NCBI GenBank assembly: GCA_028710845.1 | Contig: JAQTTI010000033.1 | Span: 1,356 to 10,103 of the forward strand | Source of the DNA: Candidatus Omnitrophota bacterium | GTDB lineage: Bacteria > Omnitrophota > Gorgyraeia > Gygaellales > Profunditerraquicolaceae | Reading direction: 5' to 3' | Length of the DNA: 8,748 nt | Part shown: piece after piece, positions 5,663-8,748 of the stretch | How the letters are laid out: every line of letters starts with the position of its first letter | Numbering within the stretch: position 1 is the first letter of the stretch | Notes under the pieces: model-generated | What the model saw: the letters and a program-made list of their open reading frames with translations, nothing else | What the model was told of the DNA's origin: nothing | Database searches by the model: none | Program-made: the position numbers and the translations under genes

Positions 5663-6616
5663 GTGTTTATTGACAGCGCTAGAATTAATGTTCGGGCAGG
5701 CAGCGGCGGAAAGGGCTGCCAAAGTCTTTACCGGGATAAATACCAGAGGCAGGGCAGGCCAGACGGCGGAGACGGCGGTAAAGGTGCTGATATAGTCGTC
5801 ATAACCGACCATAACCTGCTTACCCTTTTAGATTTTCAGCACCACCGTCATTTTTTTGGCTCAAACGGGGGCCACGGCTCTAGTAATCATAAAAGGGGTA
5901 AAAGCGCAGAAGAGGTTATAATCCGTGTACCTCTGGGCACGATCATTCAGGATGCGGCAACCGGTTCTGTTTTACGCGATTTGATTAATCAGGGCGATTC
6001 TGTAGTGGTGGCAAAAGGCGGAAACGGCGGAATCGGCAATTGGCATCGGAAAGAAGCTACGCCGGGTGAACCGGGTGAAGAAAAAACGCTTATTCTCAAT
6101 CTAAAGCTTTTGGCTGATGTCGGTATAGTGGGGTTTCCCAATGCGGGCAAATCGACTTTGGTAACGGCTGTATCAAATGCCCATCCTAAAATAGCCGCAT
6201 ATCCATTTACGACGCTTGCTCCGGTTTTAGGTGTAGTAAACGCCACCCACAAAAGGTTTGTTATCGCAGATATCCCCGGATTAATTTCCGGCGCATCAGA
6301 AGGCCGCGGGTTAGGGGATAAATTCTTAAAACACATAGAACGGACTAAAGTTTTGATCCACCTTTTGGATATGGCCGGCTTCGAAGGCAGGGACCCGGTA
6401 GAAGATTATAAAAAAATAAATTTAGAATTAAAAAATTATAGCCGGGAGCTTTACAGGAAACCCCAGGTGGTCTGCGCCAATAAAATGGATATTACCGGCG
6501 CAAAGGAAAATTTGAGACGGTTTAAAAAGTTAGTCAAGAAGCCGGTGTATGAGATATCGGCTTTAAATAAAACTAATTTAGAGGAGCTGATTGATGCGGT
6601 CGCCAAAAAAATATAA
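5663..6616 (+). CDS. obg: Obg/CgtA GTPase, ribosome assembly
   Basis: The 317-residue protein starts with GTG; homology to the family N-terminus (FIDSARINVRAGSGGKGC) fixes this start even though the ribosome binding site is weak. Residues 1 to about 156 form the glycine-rich Obg fold (GGDGGKGADI, GGNGGIGNWH). The GTPase domain has G1 GFPNAGKST at 157-165, the switch segment around YPFTTLAPVLG, G3 DIPGL beginning at D203, G4 NKMD at 273-276, and the G5 SAL near the end. It binds GTP and associates with the 50S subunit during its maturation, linking assembly to nucleotide (including ppGpp) levels. The protein stops soon after the G domain, so the C-terminal OCT domain of Bacillus and the acidic tail of E. 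coli Obg are absent. The end overlaps proB by 23 bases. Confidence 0.96.
   Translation: MFIDSARINVRAGSGGKGCQSLYRDKYQRQGRPDGGDGGKGADIVVITDHNLLTLLDFQHHRHFFGSNGGHGSSNHKRGKSAEEVIIRVPLGTIIQDAATGSVLRDLINQGDSVVVAKGGNGGIGNWHRKEATPGEPGEEKTLILNLKLLADVGIVGFPNAGKSTLVTAVSNAHPKIAAYPFTTLAPVLGVVNATHKRFVIADIPGLISGASEGRGLGDKFLKHIERTKVLIHLLDMAGFEGRDPVEDYKKINLELKNYSRELYRKPQVVCANKMDITGAKENLRRFKKLVKKPVYEISALNKTNLEELIDAVAKKI
6581..6586 (+). promoter_or_regulatory. Ribosome binding site deciding the proB start
   Basis: GAGGAG lies 7 bases before the ATG at 6594 and only 4 bases before the in-frame TTG at 6591. The ATG has the better codon and spacing, so I place the start there. The site is inside the 3' end of obg, consistent with coupled translation. 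Confidence 0.6.
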
Positions 6617-7358
6617 AAGGATCGTGGTTAAGGTAGGCGCCAGCCTTTTTTCGTCTAATAATAAACTGGATACCGGCCTGGCCCATGATATCTGCCGGCA
6701 GGTATCAGAACTGGTCAAGCAGGCTAAAGAGGTGGTGCTTGTATCAAGCGGAGCAATCGCATTGGGCATGTCCATATTAAAATTAAAGAACCGGCCTACA
6801 GAACTCGCCCGGCTCCAGGCAGCCGCAGCTATCGGACAGCATGAGCTGATGCATGTTTATAAAATCGCGCTGAAAAGATATGGTTTTAACTGCGCCCAGC
6901 TTTTGTTGACTTGGGATGATTTTTTGGGCACAAGGTTCCATAACGCTAAAAATACATTAAATACCTTGTTGAAATTAAATTGCATACCGATCATAAACGA
7001 GAATGACACCGTGGCTACGGAAGAAATCAAATTGGGTGACAATGACCGCCTTTCTGCTCTGGTGTCTATCCTGGTGGATGCTGATCTTTTGATCATCCTT
7101 TCGGATGTTGACGGGCTGATGGACAGGGATAAAAGGGTCATCCGCCGGGTTAACAAGATTACCGGCGAGATTAAATCTTTGGCTTGTCCGACCAGTAAGA
7201 AAACTTGTGTCGGCGGCATGGTGACAAAAATAGAAGCAGCGCGCATAGCGGTTGAAGAACGGATTCCTTGCGTAATAGCTAACGGCAATAAAAAAGGGAT
7301 AATTGTCAAAGTTGCCGCTAATCCTTTCAGCGAAGGGACCATTTTTTTACCCAAATAA
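6594..7358 (+). CDS. proB: Glutamate 5-kinase, short form without PUA domain
   Basis: The enzyme phosphorylates L-glutamate with ATP to gamma-glutamyl phosphate, the first step of proline synthesis, in the cytoplasm. The 254 residues cover the amino acid kinase domain: IVVKVGASL at about 10-18 (phosphate loop with K13), VSSGAIALG at about 50-58, NENDT at 135-139 and GDNDRLSAL at about 148-156 (glutamate and Mg binding), ILSDVDGL, and GGMVTKIEAARIA. E. coli ProB has 367 residues including a C-terminal PUA domain, which is wholly missing here; short ProB forms are known in several lineages. The stretch before GGM reads TCV where many family members have GTG-type residues, a mild departure. The start overlaps obg by 23 bases and proA begins 2 bases after the start of its stop context, so the pathway enzymes are expressed together. 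Confidence 0.94.
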   Translation: MRSPKKYKRIVVKVGASLFSSNNKLDTGLAHDICRQVSELVKQAKEVVLVSSGAIALGMSILKLKNRPTELARLQAAAAIGQHELMHVYKIALKRYGFNCAQLLLTWDDFLGTRFHNAKNTLNTLLKLNCIPIINENDTVATEEIKLGDNDRLSALVSILVDADLLIILSDVDGLMDRDKRVIRRVNKITGEIKSLACPTSKKTCVGGMVTKIEAARIAVEERIPCVIANGNKKGIIVKVAANPFSEGTIFLPK

Positions 7359-7359
7359 A

Positions 7360-8616
7360 ATGATGACCAGCTTAAATAAGAAACTGGAAAGTATTGCCCG
7401 GAGCGCCAGGAATGCATCCAGGGTGGTTTCTGTTTTATCCACGGAAGAAAAGAACAAGGTATTAATAAGCATGGCTACTGCATTATTAGCCGAAAAAGAT
7501 AAAATAATAAAGGCTAATAAAAAAGACATCGAAGGCTGCAGGTCCAGGAATAAAGCATTTATTGACCGCCTGACTCTAACTGAAAATCGGATAAAGCAGA
7601 TGGCTGATTCGCTGATTGAGGTCTCAAAACTTAAGGACCCGGTTTTAAATGTTATCAGCTCATGGAGTGTCCCCAGCGGCTTAAAGATTGAAAAGGTACG
7701 CACCTCGATAGGGGTAATCGCCATAATCTATGAATCTCGTCCGAACGTTACCAGCGACTGTATCGGTTTATGTTTTAAGGCAGGCAACTGCGTGATCCTG
7801 CGCGGTGGAAGCGAATCGCTTAATTCCAACCAGGCCATCTTTGATATTTTAAACAAGGTTATTATCAGTTTTGGGCTGCCCAAGGGGACGATTAACCTGA
7901 TTGATACGCCTGAGCATAAAGCAGTGGACTATCTGCTTAAATTGAATAATTTTATCGATCTTGTTATTCCTCGGGGCGGGGAGGAGCTTATTAATAAGGT
8001 AGTCAAGTCTTCGCTTATACCGGTGATTAAACATTATAAAGGTATTTGTCATGTTTATGTGGATGAAGAGGCAGATTTAAACATGGCCCATAAGATCTGT
8101 TTGAATGCCAAGATCCAGCGGCCCGGGGTATGCAATGCCATGGAAAGCATGTTGGTACATAAAGATGCCGCGGCCCGTTTTTTACCGGGTATACTTAAAG
8201 ATTTTAAGGATGCACAGGTCGAAATCCGGGGCTGTAGTTTTACCAAAAAAATCGCTAAGTGGGCAAAGCTAGCTACTCAAAAAGATTATCGGACGGAATA
8301 CCTTGATTTGATCCTTTCGGTAAAAGTGGTTGATAGTTTAGATAGCGCTATTTCCCATATTAATGAGTATGGTTCGCATCATTCAGATAGTATCATTACG
8401 GACAATATTCAGGCGGCAGAAAAATTCCTTAGAAACGTGGATTCGGCATGCGTATATGTAAATGCCTCTACCCGTTTTACCGACGGTTACCAGTTTGGTT
8501 TGGGCGCTGAAATCGGTATTTCGACCGATAAGCTTCATGCCCGGGGGCCGATGGCTTTAGAGGAGCTGACTACTTATAAATATATGGTTTATGGCAACGG
8601 CCAGGTGAGGGAATGA
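7360..8616 (+). CDS. proA: Gamma-glutamyl phosphate reductase
   Basis: The enzyme reduces gamma-glutamyl phosphate with NADPH to glutamate semialdehyde, the second step of proline synthesis. It is an aldehyde dehydrogenase-fold enzyme. The 418 residues match the usual length (417 in E. coli). Visible signatures are YESRPNV at 124-130, the cofactor-site RGGSESLNSN, IPRGGEELI, the catalytic cysteine C258 in QRPGVCNAMES, GAEIGISTDKLHARGPM, and the C-terminal LTTYKYMVYGNGQVR. The start is ATG at 7360, one base after the proB stop, followed by a second ATG at 7363 that could also serve. The frame extends upstream to a TTG at 7303, but that extra 19 residues lie inside proB and have no family counterpart. 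No good ribosome binding site is seen, so translation probably depends on ribosomes finishing proB. Confidence 0.96.
   Translation: MMTSLNKKLESIARSARNASRVVSVLSTEEKNKVLISMATALLAEKDKIIKANKKDIEGCRSRNKAFIDRLTLTENRIKQMADSLIEVSKLKDPVLNVISSWSVPSGLKIEKVRTSIGVIAIIYESRPNVTSDCIGLCFKAGNCVILRGGSESLNSNQAIFDILNKVIISFGLPKGTINLIDTPEHKAVDYLLKLNNFIDLVIPRGGEELINKVVKSSLIPVIKHYKGICHVYVDEEADLNMAHKICLNAKIQRPGVCNAMESMLVHKDAAARFLPGILKDFKDAQVEIRGCSFTKKIAKWAKLATQKDYRTEYLDLILSVKVVDSLDSAISHINEYGSHHSDSIITDNIQAAEKFLRNVDSACVYVNASTRFTDGYQFGLGAEIGISTDKLHARGPMALEELTTYKYMVYGNGQVRE
8603..8610 (+). promoter_or_regulatory. Ribosome binding site of nadD
   Basis: AGGTGAGG at the end of proA lies just upstream of the nadD ATG at 8613. 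The AGGTGA part has a 4-base spacing. It supports the ATGA overlap start. Confidence 0.5.
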
Positions 8617-8748
8617 GGATTGGCCTGCTCGGCGGGACCTTTAATCCGGTCCATATCGGCCATTTGATTTTAGCCGAAGAGGCAAGAGAAAAATTAAAAC
8701 TAGATAAGATAATTTTTATCCCTACTTCTATTCCTCCGCATAAGGATA
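8613..8748 (+). CDS. nadD: Nicotinate-nucleotide adenylyltransferase, N-terminal part (partial)
   Basis: Forty-five codons are visible before the window ends. The protein opens with MRIGLLGGTFNPVHIGHLILAEEA, which contains the nucleotidyltransferase signature GGTFNPVHIGH (the HxGH ATP-binding motif), then IIFIPTSIPPHKD, matching the NadD motif IPxxxPPHK that separates it from CoaD and similar adenylyltransferases. NadD joins nicotinate mononucleotide and ATP to give deamido-NAD in the cytoplasm. The ATG overlaps the proA stop by 4 bases. The order proB-proA-nadD is common, and rsfS (ribosome silencing factor) often follows; whether it does here lies outside the window. Confidence 0.95.
   Translation, partial: MRIGLLGGTFNPVHIGHLILAEEAREKLKLDKIIFIPTSIPPHKD

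Noticed and set aside
5989..6336. Minus-strand open frame opposite obg, and similar ones opposite pilQ, rng and proA
   Set aside because: The encoded sequences are low-complexity mirror images of conserved coding regions, without family resemblance.
6591..6593. TTG as the start of proB
   Set aside because: It would sit only 4 bases after GAGGAG and use a rare start, while the next codon is ATG with a 7-base spacing.
7303..7359. Upstream TTG extension of proA by 19 residues
   Set aside because: It overlaps proB coding sequence, has no family counterpart, and the ATG at 7360 gives the expected length.
6857..7417. Long open frame on the - strand (186 codons) opposite proB and the proA start
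   Set aside because: It lies opposite a clearly coding gene with intact catalytic motifs, has no recognisable domain, and has no gene-like context. It is a shadow frame.
1..8748. Novel defence, mobile or biosynthetic system
   Set aside because: Every stretch over 100 bases is accounted for by recognisable pilus, RNA-processing, ribosome, proline or NAD genes. No transposase, toxin-antitoxin pair, repeat array or unexplained cluster was seen.

Overview
The window reads as a stretch of chromosomal backbone from a diderm (outer-membrane-bearing) bacterium with moderate to low GC. Every recognisable gene is on the + strand and genes are packed with almost no spacing. The combination of a pilMNOPQ-type cluster, a stand-alone DUF2344 gene, an RNase G gene and an rplU-obg-proB-proA-nadD block suggests an uncultured lineage such as Candidatus Omnitrophota or a relative. 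This placement is an inference from gene order and protein style, not from a marker-gene tree. I see no mobile elements, CRISPR arrays, rRNA or tRNA genes.

Region 1 (1-3514) is a type IV pilus alignment cluster. It holds the C-terminal end of PilM (cytoplasmic, actin-like), PilN and PilO (single-pass inner-membrane proteins), a short PilP-like periplasmic protein, and the secretin PilQ. Neighbouring genes overlap by 4 or 14 bases, so translation is probably coupled. Together they form the bridge from the cytoplasmic side of the inner membrane to the outer-membrane pore. PilP and PilQ are both compact versions: there is no lipobox in PilP and no room for AMIN domains in PilQ.

Region 2 (3520-5245) holds a half-length DUF2344 (TIGR03936-like) gene with a TTG start, overlapped by 23 bases by rng, which encodes a complete RNase E/G-type endoribonuclease. 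The radical SAM gene that usually accompanies DUF2344 is not next to it.

Region 3 (5246-5341) is the only real intergenic gap. It carries a near-perfect sigma70-type promoter whose -35 box overlaps the rng stop codon, an untranslated leader of about 64 bases, and a strong Shine-Dalgarno sequence for rplU. I read this as the boundary between two transcription units.

Region 4 (5342-8748) encodes ribosomal protein L21, the ribosome-assembly GTPase Obg, the first two proline biosynthesis enzymes ProB and ProA, and the start of NadD (NAD biosynthesis), which runs off the window. This order is a familiar ancestral arrangement, except that rpmA (L27), normally between rplU and obg, is missing: only 6 bases separate them. 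ProB lacks the PUA domain and Obg lacks a C-terminal extension.

I do not find a convincing novel system. The most notable points are the truncated orphan DUF2344 gene, the absence of rpmA from its usual slot, and the fusion of a pilus operon to a ribosome/proline/NAD housekeeping block.
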